This document shows, piece by piece, positions 43,822-52,280 of a DNA stretch of 64,000 bases (the stretch's first letter is position 1; every line of letters begins with the position of its first letter). Under the pieces are notes generated by a model. That model was not told the origin of the DNA and made no database searches. It worked only from the letters and a program-made list of their open reading frames with translations. Made by a program: the position numbers and the translations under genes. The DNA comes from Candidatus Melainabacteria bacterium (GTDB taxonomy: Bacteria > Cyanobacteriota > Vampirovibrionia > Obscuribacterales > Obscuribacteraceae), in assembly GCA_003242885.1 (NCBI GenBank), contig QKMZ01000007.1, forward strand, positions 339,146 through 403,145, written 5' to 3'.

Positions 43822-44775
43822 TTAGCCGTCCGAACCGTCACGCAAGCGACTATAAGCGGTTTGCGTCTCGCCCTGGTTCTGTTGGAGCGAAGCAAGATTT
43901 CTGGCGAATCGACTCCAGTCGAAGGCAACAGGGTCGGTCCTGTCGCTGGGCTGAACTTCCCCGTGCCCGCAAATTCGTGTGATATTGAAACGGTCTTTGA
44001 CGTAGCCTACTAGTGCAACCAATGAATTGAGCTGCTTCTGTGTGTACTTTTGCTTGCCTGAACGTACTATCTCAATGCCTATGCTGTTGTCGTTGTTGAC
44101 GCCGCCTAGTGCTGTTCTATCGTTGACGTGGACCGTGGCATATGCCGGATCGGCGGTTTGGAGAATGGTGCCGTCTCTGTCGACTATGTACTGTGCGCCG
44201 GGATGGCGGGGACCGATATTATTCCAGCTTCGAACGATGGTTCTTGCATCGGCTGGACGTCCGGTCTCAGTAGAATGCAATACGAGGAAACGAACGCCCC
44301 CTGTGCGCTTTCGTATGCCGCCTTTTAGAGGATAGTGGACAAAAACCTTCGCGCGCACCATGTCTTCTGATGAGAACCTTGACGCGGTGCCACCTTTGAA
44401 TTTCGCGTTGATGCGATTTCTCACCGCTGGGGTGTATGGTGACGTGTTGATTGGCGTCGACCAAATATTTGCCACGAGTGTTCGCGTAACTCTGGTGACT
44501 GTTTTTCTTCTATTTGCCGTTTTACGCGAAATTGTTTTTGCTGTCGCCGTTTTTCGTGCAACTGTTTTCTTGGATGCAGTTCTGTGCACGATCGTTTTCG
44601 TGGCACTTCTGCGCGCGACAGTCTTCTTGGTCACAGTTTTTCTTGTGACCTGCGACTGCTTATGATGCTGTTTTGCGGAACTTTTATGCTTTGTCGTTGC
44701 TGAATAACTGGGGAGTGAAAGAGAGATATTTAAAAGAAGAATAAGTGAAACAAACCTAAGCCACCGTGATTCCAT
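43822..44775 (-). CDS. Exported N-acetylmuramoyl-L-alanine amidase (Amidase_2/PGRP)
   Basis: The ATG at 44775 has GGAGA upstream and starts a signal peptide (LRFVSLILLLNISLSLPSYSAT), which the 17-codon extension spoils. Residues ~25-95 are a Lys/Thr/Arg-rich basic linker (KTVARKTATAKTISRKT), likely wall-binding. The Amidase_2 domain (about 145-300) shows VRFLVLHSTETG, HPGAQYIVDRDGTI, NDNSIGIEIV and the zinc ligand in ICGHGEVQPSDRTDP. It would cleave the amide between muramic acid and the stem peptide in peptidoglycan turnover. Confidence 0.88.
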   Translation of the reverse strand: MESRWLRFVSLILLLNISLSLPSYSATTKHKSSAKQHHKQSQVTRKTVTKKTVARRSATKTIVHRTASKKTVARKTATAKTISRKTANRRKTVTRVTRTLVANIWSTPINTSPYTPAVRNRINAKFKGGTASRFSSEDMVRAKVFVHYPLKGGIRKRTGGVRFLVLHSTETGRPADARTIVRSWNNIGPRHPGAQYIVDRDGTILQTADPAYATVHVNDRTALGGVNNDNSIGIEIVRSGKQKYTQKQLNSLVALVGYVKDRFNITRICGHGEVQPSDRTDPVAFDWSRFARNLASLQQNQGETQTAYSRLRDGSDG

Positions 44776-45214
44776 TAATTCTCCTTTTAAAAACGGTTTC
44801 GAATTCTGACACCAAATGTGGAGCAAATCTCGAAACTAAGTGACCGCAACAACACCTAACGCACGCGTAGCACGTGCGCGCAAACTTATTTGAAACCAGC
44901 CTAAAACGGCGGCATGAGTACCGCAGTCTTGTTGACTAAAGTCGGACTTATGCGCTAATAGACGCAATCCCGAGCCATTTTCTTGAGCAATAGTATTTAC
45001 TGACTATTTACCGTAATTTTTGTTCCGGAGGGCGCAGGCGCCCATAAATACCCATGACTCTCTTATTCACAAGATACTTTGCAGTTAACAATGTGAGTGC
45101 TTTTGTAGAGCAATCTTTACCTGATTTGATGCGGTTTTACACAAGTGTAGGTTGTGGATTTGCAGAGTTTTTTAGTGTGTGGAACTAACGAATTTTCTGT
45201 TGTGAACTGTTGAA
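44776..45214. other. Intergenic region, 439 bp, with short hairpins
   Basis: Contains GCACGCGTAGCACGTGCGC-type symmetry near 44860 and GGGCGCAGGCGCCC near 45030, but no gene, tRNA or convincing promoter. It lies between two minus-strand genes. The amidase promoter should be in its left part. Confidence 0.35.
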
Positions 45215-45622
45215 TCAAACAACTACAAGTGCTGGAAAATGCTCGGTGTGGCTGTCTCCGTTGCGCCCAAAATAAATGACCTGACCGCCGGTAATTTGCA
45301 CGAAGTAGCCGACGCAACCAGCTTCCATTGTCTTTCGAACAAAGTCGACATAAGTATGTTCACCGCTTTGGCTTTGTTTGACTGCATTAGCAACAGCCAT
45401 CGCAGAGAAGTTCACCGCAGTGTTGTGTTGTGCGTGTGGACTCGAAACCACATGTGATGTGCCGTCTGCCCAATAGTAAGTAATTTCTTGGCGGCTATAG
45501 TCGGCGTGATATCTCTCGACACCTGCTTCCGACAATTTCTTTAGCACTTCCGGAAATGTAAGCAGCCCTTTGATCGAGCCTTCTGCGCATTCTTCCGCGA
45601 CTTGAATGTTTTCTGGTTTCAT
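45215..45622 (-). CDS. DUF1398 (YbcV-like) family protein
   Basis: 135 residues, ATG at 45622. GLLTFPEVLKKLSEAGVERYHADYSRQ and the C-terminal VDFVRKTMEAGCVGYFVQITGGQVIYFGRNG with a final HTEHFP match the DUF1398 family, whose members are about this length and often encoded near stress or prophage genes. Cytoplasmic and soluble. Function unknown. Confidence 0.85.
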   Translation of the reverse strand: MKPENIQVAEECAEGSIKGLLTFPEVLKKLSEAGVERYHADYSRQEITYYWADGTSHVVSSPHAQHNTAVNFSAMAVANAVKQSQSGEHTYVDFVRKTMEAGCVGYFVQITGGQVIYFGRNGDSHTEHFPALVVV

Positions 45623-45652
45623 CAGGATTCCTTGAGTTTTCGGACGATCGAA

Positions 45653-46246
45653 CTATTTTAAACCTTTATATAAGGAAGAGAGAATTTGCTCCAAAAGTTG
45701 TTCTCTATTTTCACCGGTGCGCTCTGCCACCATAAGTGGATGGTGGAAATCAATTGTCGCTGTTAGCAGCATCAGTGCGATGGTCGACGCGTTTCCTTTG
45801 ATCAAACCATCGTCAATCGCGCGCTGTACAAGCATGGTCATTTGCGTATTCATGAGCGCAATGTGGCGTTTGACGAAATCCTTTTCGATTTGCGAACAGA
45901 AGTTGAACGCGCGGTAAATCTCTGGATCGTTTTGCACCTTTTCTTTCTTCGCGCGGTGCAATACGAGAAACCATTTCGTAATCCGATTCAGCGCATTCTT
46001 TATAGTCTTGTCTTCGCAGACCTGTTCGAGCTGCTTGTCCAAATCGCACACAAAACGCTCGCTCACCGCGTCGAACAGCGCCGCCTTGTCCGCAAAGTGG
46101 CTGTAGAGCGCTGCGTGCGTTATGCCCATGTCCTTGGCAATGTCGCTCAGGCGTACTTTTTCATAGCCGAACTTACGCATGCGGGCAATCGTGTGCTCGA
46201 TGGCGCGTTCTTTGATTTGTTCTTGGGTTAATCCGGTCTTTGGCAT
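45653..46246 (-). CDS. TetR-family transcriptional regulator
   Basis: 197 residues. The N-terminal helix-turn-helix reads EKVRLSDIAKDMGITHAALYSHFADKAALFDAV, which is diagnostic for TetR. The C-terminal ligand-binding/dimer domain (about 65-197) has DPEIYRAFNFCSQIEKDF. It is divergent from an SDR gene, and the 144-bp gap contains two near-identical 24-bp palindromes that are probable operators for this regulator. Confidence 0.92.
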   Translation of the reverse strand: MPKTGLTQEQIKERAIEHTIARMRKFGYEKVRLSDIAKDMGITHAALYSHFADKAALFDAVSERFVCDLDKQLEQVCEDKTIKNALNRITKWFLVLHRAKKEKVQNDPEIYRAFNFCSQIEKDFVKRHIALMNTQMTMLVQRAIDDGLIKGNASTIALMLLTATIDFHHPLMVAERTGENREQLLEQILSSLYKGLK

Positions 46247-46264
46247 AAGTCTCTCTCATTTTAA

Positions 46265-46288
46265 CTTACAAAAAGTGGATTATGTAAG
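46265..46288. promoter_or_regulatory. Probable TetR operator, site 1
   Basis: CTTACA (46265-46270) and TGTAAG (46283-46288) are perfect inverted half-sites 12 bp apart. The site lies 19 bp upstream of the regulator start, where binding would block its transcription. Confidence 0.6.
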
Positions 46289-46302
46289 ATTGTCGTGATA
46301 TG

Positions 46303-46326
46303 CTTACAAATAACAAAATATGTAAG
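46303..46326. promoter_or_regulatory. Probable TetR operator, site 2
   Basis: Same half-sites and same 24-bp length as site 1: CTTACA (46303-46308) and TGTAAG (46321-46326). Site centres are 38 bp apart. It lies 65 bp before the SDR ATG. Confidence 0.6.
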
Positions 46327-46390
46327 TTGAAAGATTGGCTGGGGCGAACAGCGCCCACGCTAGACTCTATTGGTTAATCGGAGAAAAGCA

Positions 46391-47155
46391 ATGAAAGTAC
46401 AGGGCAATACCATCCTTATTACTGGCGGAACCAGCGGCATCGGTCGCGGGCTCGCGGAAGCATTTCACAAACTGGGCAACAAGGTAATCATCGCTGGACG
46501 TAGACAGGCGCTCCTAGACGAAATTATCGCGGCGAATCCTGGTATGGAAGGCATTCAGTTGGATGTCCAGGACTCGGCAGCGGTGACGAAATTCACTGAG
46601 ACCGTCGCGAAGAAATATCCAGACTTGAACTGCCTGATCAATAACGCCGGCATCACGAAAATTGAAAACTGGAAGAAGGGCGACGTCGACATCAATGACG
46701 TTAGTGGCATCATTCAAACGAACATCACAAGTGTCATACAGTTAACGCTCGCACTTCTGCCTCTTCTGAAGAAGCATAAGAATGCAACCGTCATCACAAC
46801 GACATCAGGATTGGCTTTTGTTCCGCTTGTGGTTGCACCAACTTACAGCGCTACGAAAGCATTCTTGCATTCGTGGCTTCAGTCAATCCGGAGTCAATTG
46901 GATGGTGCCGTTGAGATTCTCGAACTCGCACCGCCCTATGTTCAAACAGAATTTGGTGGAAAAGAGCAAGCCGAAGACCCTCGTGCAATGCCGCTCAACG
47001 AGTATGTTGAGGAAGTGATTGCATTGCTGAAAGTGAATGACACTCCTAACGGCGAAGTTTTGGTCGAACGCGTCAGGGACTTCCGCCAATGCGTAACCAC
47101 GGATCAGTACGACAAGACATTCTCGATGATCAATTCGATGTTCCAACTTGTGTAA
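46391..47155 (+). CDS. Short-chain dehydrogenase/reductase (DltE-like)
   Basis: The ATG at 46391 has GGAG 7-8 bases upstream (an in-frame TTG at 46370 is rejected). 254 residues: NAD(P) motif TGGTSGIGRGL, NNAG, and the active-site YSATK with upstream Ser (TTTSG). The C-terminal LAPPYVQTEFG is typical of the DltE-like/DHRS subgroup. Divergent from a TetR regulator and probably repressed by it. Substrate unknown. Confidence 0.9.
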   Translation: MKVQGNTILITGGTSGIGRGLAEAFHKLGNKVIIAGRRQALLDEIIAANPGMEGIQLDVQDSAAVTKFTETVAKKYPDLNCLINNAGITKIENWKKGDVDINDVSGIIQTNITSVIQLTLALLPLLKKHKNATVITTTSGLAFVPLVVAPTYSATKAFLHSWLQSIRSQLDGAVEILELAPPYVQTEFGGKEQAEDPRAMPLNEYVEEVIALLKVNDTPNGEVLVERVRDFRQCVTTDQYDKTFSMINSMFQLV

Positions 47156-47186
47156 CATATTCAGGCTGAGTATCGCTAATTAAATG

Positions 47187-47218
47187 ACGACCGTTTCTCT
47201 TCAACGAGTGGCGGTCGT
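47187..47218 (+). terminator. Terminator after SDR gene
   Basis: ACGACCG and CGGTCGT arms with an 18-base internal part that has a further CTC/GAG pairing. The same stem sequence recurs at 48432 and 50509. Confidence 0.6.
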
Positions 47219-47365
47219 TATTGCTAGTGTCCTTTTCTTCGCTAATTAGTACAAGCTTGTCCGCAATCGCGTACGCCATGTGTATCCAAAAGGTTATAGG
47301 AATGGACTGGTTGGAGCGGGCAAATCGGTTTAGCATTGCAACGTTTACCTTATCGGGTGGTTGTC

Positions 47366-48412
47366 ATGGGCAAAAGTTTGGCGATAATCCTACCTTTTCT
47401 TCTGGCGGGAATTTTCACCGTTCCACCGGCATTTGGACAAACGGATGAAGCAGACCGTGACTCTGAAGCAGCGACTACATCTGAGCCAGTCGCCGGCACT
47501 ACTAAGACCGACACGTCATCGGCGACGAAGCCTTTGGGCAGACCTCGCATCGGTTTGGCTCTCGGCGGTGGTGGTTCGCGCGGCGCTGCTCACGTTGGTG
47601 TTTTGAAAGTATTGAAGGAAGAAAATATTCCGATTGATTTGGTTGTTGGCACCAGTATTGGCTCTGTCGTGGGTGGATACTACGCTGCTGGAACTCCCAT
47701 CAATCAAATTGAACAACTATTCATAAATGATAGGTTCACCAAAGAATTCACCCCACTTCCTTATGTCAGAGTAGCAACCGAACCGCTCGAACTCATGCTG
47801 CGAGTAGTTGGATACAAGCCTTATGACGGGCTCTATCGGGGCTGGAAGTTCAAAGGGTATGTGAGAAAAACCCTTAGCGATAAAAACATCGAGCAGCTAA
47901 AAATGCCCTATGGTGCGGTTGTCACTGATGTTGTGACGGGCGAGAGTTGCAGGCTGACGTCTGGCGATATAGCAGTGGCAATGGCTGCAAGTACTGCTGT
48001 GCCTGGGTTGAAGAAACCTGTTCAGATTGGTCCACGCCTGTATTGTGATGGCGGATTGATCAACAACGTACCGGTAAATCACGCACGCGAGATGGGCGCT
48101 GATTTTGTAATTGCCGTTGATATAGATGAAAAGCTAAAGGACATGCCGCTCGATAAGTTTAGAGGTTTAGGCTCGATGGCGCGGCAAGCGCTAAAAATTC
48201 AGTTGGCTACTTTTGATAGCCAGAATTCAAAGACTGCCGACGTCTACATTCATCCTGATACTACCGGCATCAGCCTGGTATCTTTCAAAAAGTCCGATGG
48301 TCAAACTGGCATCGAAGCTGGCATTGCCGCTGCACGTGCAGCGATGCCGGAATTGAAGAAGAAGTTGTCCACTATGGGCATTGCTCTAAAACCTGGTAGC
48401 AATCCGCAGTAG
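47366..48412 (+). CDS. Exported patatin-like phospholipase
   Basis: The ATG at 47366 (MGKSLAIILPFLLAGIF) gives a signal peptide with cleavage near AFGQ; the TTG ten codons earlier is less likely. Patatin features: oxyanion GGGGSRGAAHVG, nucleophile in GTSIGSVVGGY, and catalytic Asp in CDGGLINNVPV. This Ser-Asp dyad arrangement marks bacterial RssA/patatin-type lipid acyl hydrolases. It probably acts on lipids at the envelope. A strong terminator follows. Confidence 0.9.
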   Translation: MGKSLAIILPFLLAGIFTVPPAFGQTDEADRDSEAATTSEPVAGTTKTDTSSATKPLGRPRIGLALGGGGSRGAAHVGVLKVLKEENIPIDLVVGTSIGSVVGGYYAAGTPINQIEQLFINDRFTKEFTPLPYVRVATEPLELMLRVVGYKPYDGLYRGWKFKGYVRKTLSDKNIEQLKMPYGAVVTDVVTGESCRLTSGDIAVAMAASTAVPGLKKPVQIGPRLYCDGGLINNVPVNHAREMGADFVIAVDIDEKLKDMPLDKFRGLGSMARQALKIQLATFDSQNSKTADVYIHPDTTGISLVSFKKSDGQTGIEAGIAAARAAMPELKKKLSTMGIALKPGSNPQ

Positions 48413-48431
48413 CTTAGCCAATGTGTTGAGA

Positions 48432-48470
48432 AACGACCGCTGACACTTTTTTGAGTAGCGGTCGTTTTTT
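48432..48470 (+). terminator. Intrinsic terminator after patatin gene
   Basis: AACGACCGCT (48432-48441) and AGCGGTCGTT (48457-48466) form a perfect 10-bp stem followed by TTTT. It is the best intrinsic terminator in the window. Confidence 0.85.
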
Positions 48471-48487
48471 ATTGTGCTTCTTTCGAA

Positions 48488-49540
48488 TTAGGTGTCATAA
48501 TCGCCGGTCCATGGAGGGTAGAAGACCAAATCTCCCGGCTCCATTGAGGTTTGATCTCCATACTCCTCGGATGAACTGTCTAGCATGCCAAATTTGTGTC
48601 CATCGACGATGACATCGAACAGTCTAATCGCGATGTTTCCATATTTGACTGAATCAAGGCTGTCGATGTACGACATCATTACCTTTTCTGCTCTATCCAA
48701 TACACCGGATTCACCATCAGCAGTAGCGCCGATCTTCTCTGTTTTTGTCTCGATGTGATTACCAGCGGAATCAAAAGTATGCAAAATTGCATACCAAATC
48801 TTTCGCTCTTCCCAAGCTTGCTCTGCATTGCCATTGCTGAATACAGCTGCGACGCGGGCCCAAAATTGATTGCGTTTACCGAATGGGAAACTAGCCTTCC
48901 CATAGGTTCCCATATACTTTGAGTAACCGTAATCAGGATAATGATTAACTGGGATTACCTTAGGCAATGTTTTAGACACATAGGGCTCAAATGATTCTTC
49001 ATTGTCTTCGTAAGGCAACTCGCGCTGTTTTTCGTCTGCCTCGATTAGCTGTTCATCTGTCGTTGGGAAATTTGAAAGTAATTCGTCGATTGAAACAAGA
49101 ATTGAATTTGGCTTAAAGTCAGTTTTTGTCTCGATCTCAGTCGTCAATGAAGAAAAAGCGTCCCGAAATTCGCGCACAAATTGCTCCAGCTTTTGACAAC
49201 CTTTATTTTCCTGCGGAACTAATTTAATGTTGCTGACAAACTGTTTTGGAGTGCTGAATGGGAGAAACTTACTGACATACTCTATCTTCAGTTTTTTAGT
49301 CGTTTTGTAGAACGAACACTTAGGCTTGTTCGGTAGCGTGTTGTTATAGTCGTCCAGAAATGATGGTTGAAATCCAGGAATATCAGGCACTTCAGTAGCT
49401 CGAAATCTCACAGTTACATCTATTTCCAGGACATCATGCGAACCTGGTATTTCGTGCAAACGTAGCAGGTAGGGAATGAGTGACAGCAAATCATGTCCAC
49501 CGCCACCACTAACAGTCCAATACATAAACGAAGCGTTCAT
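48488..49540 (-). CDS. Protein of unknown function
   Basis: The ATG at 49540 is chosen; a TTG four codons earlier is possible. 350 residues, soluble, acidic, with short beta/alpha segments and no signal peptide. The N-terminal SGGGGHDLLSLIPYLLRLHE is not a recognisable P-loop. Nothing matches a family I know. It is divergent from a small, frameshifted gene and a further small gene, and the block could be an accessory insert. Confidence 0.55.
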   Translation of the reverse strand: MNASFMYWTVSGGGGHDLLSLIPYLLRLHEIPGSHDVLEIDVTVRFRATEVPDIPGFQPSFLDDYNNTLPNKPKCSFYKTTKKLKIEYVSKFLPFSTPKQFVSNIKLVPQENKGCQKLEQFVREFRDAFSSLTTEIETKTDFKPNSILVSIDELLSNFPTTDEQLIEADEKQRELPYEDNEESFEPYVSKTLPKVIPVNHYPDYGYSKYMGTYGKASFPFGKRNQFWARVAAVFSNGNAEQAWEERKIWYAILHTFDSAGNHIETKTEKIGATADGESGVLDRAEKVMMSYIDSLDSVKYGNIAIRLFDVIVDGHKFGMLDSSSEEYGDQTSMEPGDLVFYPPWTGDYDT

Positions 49541-49666
49541 ATGGGCACCCAATGGTTACTTTTCTGAATTGGTCTCGATTATAGATTATCTGCTTGGTTG
49601 TTTTTTGCAACTCTCCTGTTACGCTAGGGGAGTAAACCGAAGCGGAATTCAATTTGACTACGAAAA

Positions 49667-50100
49667 ATGACTGATGACAAACAACTCATTGCCAACTTTG
49701 TTCCACTGCTCGGCCAGGTGTTGGCATTAGGGGAAGAACAGAAAGGTAGTTGCCTCACAGAAAAAGAGGTGATTGCCATTCGCGATAAAGCACCTTGCCA
49801 CACTCACGTCAGCGTTGGCTGGAACTTGCCGGGCAAGCAGAACGCGGAGCTGATGGTGAGTGGATTTTATTCTGGTCTGCCTTGTTAGATGCGTTCGTGC
49901 ACTTTCCTATGGTTTTAGAAGATGATTTTTATAGCTGCGGGACGCACTTGCTTGGAAAGCCAGATGTGACTCAGCCAGATTTGGAATGGCCAAGCTTTCG
50001 AGTTATTTGGGAAGAATGCACCGGCTACGAACAGGATGACCTTTTTTACAATCCATATGAGAGGTGGCGATTTACTGCTTTAGATGCTGCACTTGGTTAA
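49667..50100 (+). pseudogene. Frameshifted small gene of unknown function
   Basis: The first part reads EEQKGSCLTEKEVIAIRDKAP in one frame. From about 49795 another frame continues LPHSRQRWLELAGQAERGAD to the stop at 50100. Joining them needs one extra T near 49795-49796 (CCTTGCC). The joined product is about 145 residues, with a Trp/acidic-rich C-terminal half (EDDFYSCGTHLLG, FRVIWEECTGYEQDDLFYNP). It could be a real mutation or a homopolymer miscall. Confidence 0.6.
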
Positions 50101-50445
50101 ATGCATATGAATGATATTGATCAACTATTCGAGCTCAAATATCTCCTCGGCTCAATCGTCAGAGGCGATGAGAAAGACCCCGTTATGCAAGTTCCGCAGT
50201 TGCATGCCTTAGTTTTGCGGCTCGATCTGAATCCAGACTTGGAAGATGAAAACTGCAATGTTTTCTTGAGTATTGATTCGGAGTTGCGCGAATTTCCAAT
50301 TGATCCCGGTTTCAGGTCTCGATGTCATCCAGAATTTCTAGGACGCATGGACTCAGAACTATTGGAGCTGAAACAGCTTTACGGAAAGTCAGTTGTTGAA
50401 GCTTGTGAAAAGCTGTATAAACGTATTGAAAAGCTTGAAATCTAA
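50101..50445 (+). CDS. Small protein of unknown function
   Basis: 114 residues. Its ATG directly follows the TAA of the preceding frame, so the two are probably one transcript. Mixed alpha/beta, acidic, ending in a helix (GKSVVEACEKLYKRIEKLEI). No family recognised. A paired small-protein layout like this is common among immunity or accessory genes, but nothing here proves it. Confidence 0.5.
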   Translation: MHMNDIDQLFELKYLLGSIVRGDEKDPVMQVPQLHALVLRLDLNPDLEDENCNVFLSIDSELREFPIDPGFRSRCHPEFLGRMDSELLELKQLYGKSVVEACEKLYKRIEKLEI

Positions 50446-50508
50446 ATCCATCTGTTCATCGATTAATGCGTTGTACATGTTTAGTTGCAATCGTTCAAAA
50501 AAGTAGAA

Positions 50509-50535
50509 ACGACCGCTTCAATCCTAAGCGGTCGT
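50509..50535. terminator. Bidirectional hairpin between convergent genes
   Basis: ACGACCGCTT and AAGCGGTCGT (10-bp stem, 7-base loop), just before the stop of the convergent SDR at 50561. It shares its stem with the terminators at 47187 and 48432. Confidence 0.6.
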
Positions 50536-50560
50536 CCCTCTTTAGCTGTTTATTTTGGGT

Positions 50561-51292
50561 CTAAACCTGCGCAAATCCGCCGTCGACGCAGAGATCGATT
50601 CCGGTCACGTAGCTCGAATCGTTCGATGCGAGGAAGAGAACTGCAGTTGCAATTTCTTCAGATTTGCCAATGCGGCCCATTGGAACTTGACTGATAAAAG
50701 CTTGCCGCATCTCATCGCTGATGCCTTCCAATGCTGCAGTATCGATCGGTCCTGGGCTGAGCAGATTGACGCGTATTTTGCGTTCTTTCAAATCATTAGT
50801 CCAAGTGCGGACAAATGAGCGCAACGCTGCTTTGCTTGCGTTGTATACGCTGAAATTCGGAATTCCCTTGCGGTTTGCGACAGAACCGTTGATGATGATG
50901 GACGAACCATCTTTTAGAAGTGGAAGCGCCTTCTGAACAGTGAAGAGAGTGCCCTTCACGTTGAGGTCGAATATCTTGTCGTAGTGCTCTTCTGTGATGC
51001 TTCCCAATGCTTGAAATTCACCTTGTCCAGCACTCGCGAAAAGGATGTCGATGTTTCCTTTTTCTGCTTTGACCGTTTCGAATAGCTTATCCAGGTCTGC
51101 GAGATTTGCAGCGTCGCCCTGAATGCCTTTTACATTCTTGCCAATTGATTTGACCGCCTCGTCCAGATGTCCTTGTCTACGACCGGTGATGTAGACATAA
51201 GCACCTTCTTCTACAAAAAGCTTTGCTGTTGCGAGCGCCATTCCCGACGTAGCACCGGTGATGACTGCAACTTTGCCTGCTAGTTTTCCCAT
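50561..51292 (-). CDS. Short-chain dehydrogenase/reductase
   Basis: 243 residues, ATG at 51292. Classical SDR order: TGATSGMALATAK (the third Gly of TGxxxGxG appears as Ala), SAGQGEFQ in place of NNAG, catalytic Ser in INGSVAN, YNASK, and C-terminal SPGPIDTA and VTGIDLCVDGG. The last segment is typical of the classical FabG-like SDRs. NAD(P)-dependent oxidoreductase of unknown substrate. A short palindrome 44 bp upstream could be its operator. Confidence 0.9.
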   Translation of the reverse strand: MGKLAGKVAVITGATSGMALATAKLFVEEGAYVYITGRRQGHLDEAVKSIGKNVKGIQGDAANLADLDKLFETVKAEKGNIDILFASAGQGEFQALGSITEEHYDKIFDLNVKGTLFTVQKALPLLKDGSSIIINGSVANRKGIPNFSVYNASKAALRSFVRTWTNDLKERKIRVNLLSPGPIDTAALEGISDEMRQAFISQVPMGRIGKSEEIATAVLFLASNDSSYVTGIDLCVDGGFAQV

Positions 51293-51335
51293 TAGTTGAT
51301 TACTCTCCGCTTTCCGCTGTTAGTTCGAAACATAT

Positions 51336-51350
51336 TAGACCGGTCGGCTA
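51336..51350. promoter_or_regulatory. Possible operator upstream of the SDR gene
   Basis: The sequence TAGACCGGTCGGCTA contains the perfect palindrome GACCGGTC (51338-51345). It resembles TetR-type operators, but no regulator gene is adjacent. Confidence 0.3.
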
Positions 51351-51484
51351 GTTTGGTCAAGCGTTCAGTCAAGTTGTGTAATGCCAATCAAATTCGATTT
51401 TCTGTGCCTTAAGTCTGTTGAATTCAACAGTGTCTACTGTGACTGTTTTAAATATTCTGAGCTTATTGCATTGAGGATCTGCTT

Positions 51485-51952
51485 ATGTATAAAGCTCAGG
51501 ACACTGAATATGGTGGCATCTTATATCGCAGTAAATTAGAAGCTGATTGGGCTGAGTTCTTTGACCAGAACAAGTTGAGGCACAAGTACGAACCTGAGAA
51601 GATCGACTTAGGGACAGATCGATACACTCCAGACTTTTGGTTGCCTGAGTTCGGTTTGTGGGTCGAAATCAAACCTTATCGTCAATGGAAGCCGCATTCA
51701 AAGTGCTACCGCCTGGCTATCGAGACTCGACGGCATGTTTTGCTTATTCAAGGGGAGCCTGAATATCACGTGGTTGATTTGTTTGACCCAGATGCTCGCC
51801 GTAGATTCACTTTCAGAACTGTGACTAAGAAGAGTGAGGAAAAACCAGCAAAGGAATTTCTCCGACTCAAGGAAGGATTTGTCAGAGAGCACACTCTAGT
51901 TTTGACTAGTTCAACAGGCGATGAAACCATTCAATTTGTGCGCGAGCGCTAG
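51485..51952 (+). CDS. PD-(D/E)XK nuclease-like protein
   Basis: 155 residues. An N-terminal RSKLEADWAEFFDQN helix, then YTPDFWLPEFGLWVEIKP reproduces the PD...ExK metal-binding signature (Asp in TPDF, Glu and Lys in VEIKP), as in T7 endonuclease I-like or VSR-like folds. A C-terminal part of about 60 residues is Lys/Glu-rich. ATG at 51485. It may cut DNA in repair or defence; the specificity is unknown. It is followed by a HicA/HicB-like pair. Confidence 0.72.
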   Translation: MYKAQDTEYGGILYRSKLEADWAEFFDQNKLRHKYEPEKIDLGTDRYTPDFWLPEFGLWVEIKPYRQWKPHSKCYRLAIETRRHVLLIQGEPEYHVVDLFDPDARRRFTFRTVTKKSEEKPAKEFLRLKEGFVREHTLVLTSSTGDETIQFVRER

Positions 51953-52076
51953 AATTCGTTTGTGTTACCGACTTTTGACGATTATTTATCTGTACGGAAA
52001 AATAGTAATTCTGATCCAAAAAAAGAAAATCGTGGACAGAATATAGATTACTTGGTATGTTGAGGGTTGGGCCCTA

Positions 52077-52250
52077 ATGCCATTAGACTTCCGGTCTTTA
52101 AAAAAAGAAATCGAAGAAGATGGATTTTCCGTGCAGTTGACAAAAAATGGTCACTACTGGGTTGTGACCCCAAGCGGAGGCAAACTCGTTGTGTTCGCTG
52201 TCTCGCACAGGAAGAATTCGCGAGGCGAGGTCTACTCGAAAAGTGATTAA
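52077..52250 (+). CDS. HicA-like small protein (toxin candidate)
   Basis: 57 residues beginning PLDFRSLKKEIEEDGFSV. LKKEIEEDGF followed by KNGHYWVVTPSGGKLVVF is the HicA-like dsRBD pattern: an N-terminal helix ending Asp-Gly-Phe/Trp, then a Gly-His strand (H26), then a second strand. The C-terminal helix usual in HicA is replaced by a short basic tail. GAGGG lies upstream. It is followed after 30 bp by a HicB-like gene, the same order as in hicAB operons. Toxicity is an inference. Confidence 0.55.
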   Translation: MPLDFRSLKKEIEEDGFSVQLTKNGHYWVVTPSGGKLVVFAVSHRKNSRGEVYSKSD

Positions 52251-52280
52251 GATGCACAAGGAACTTGACCAAGGAAAGTG

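Noticed and set aside
44932..44960. Promoter with TTGACT
   Set aside because: No acceptable -10 at 16-19 bp and no plus-strand gene follows.
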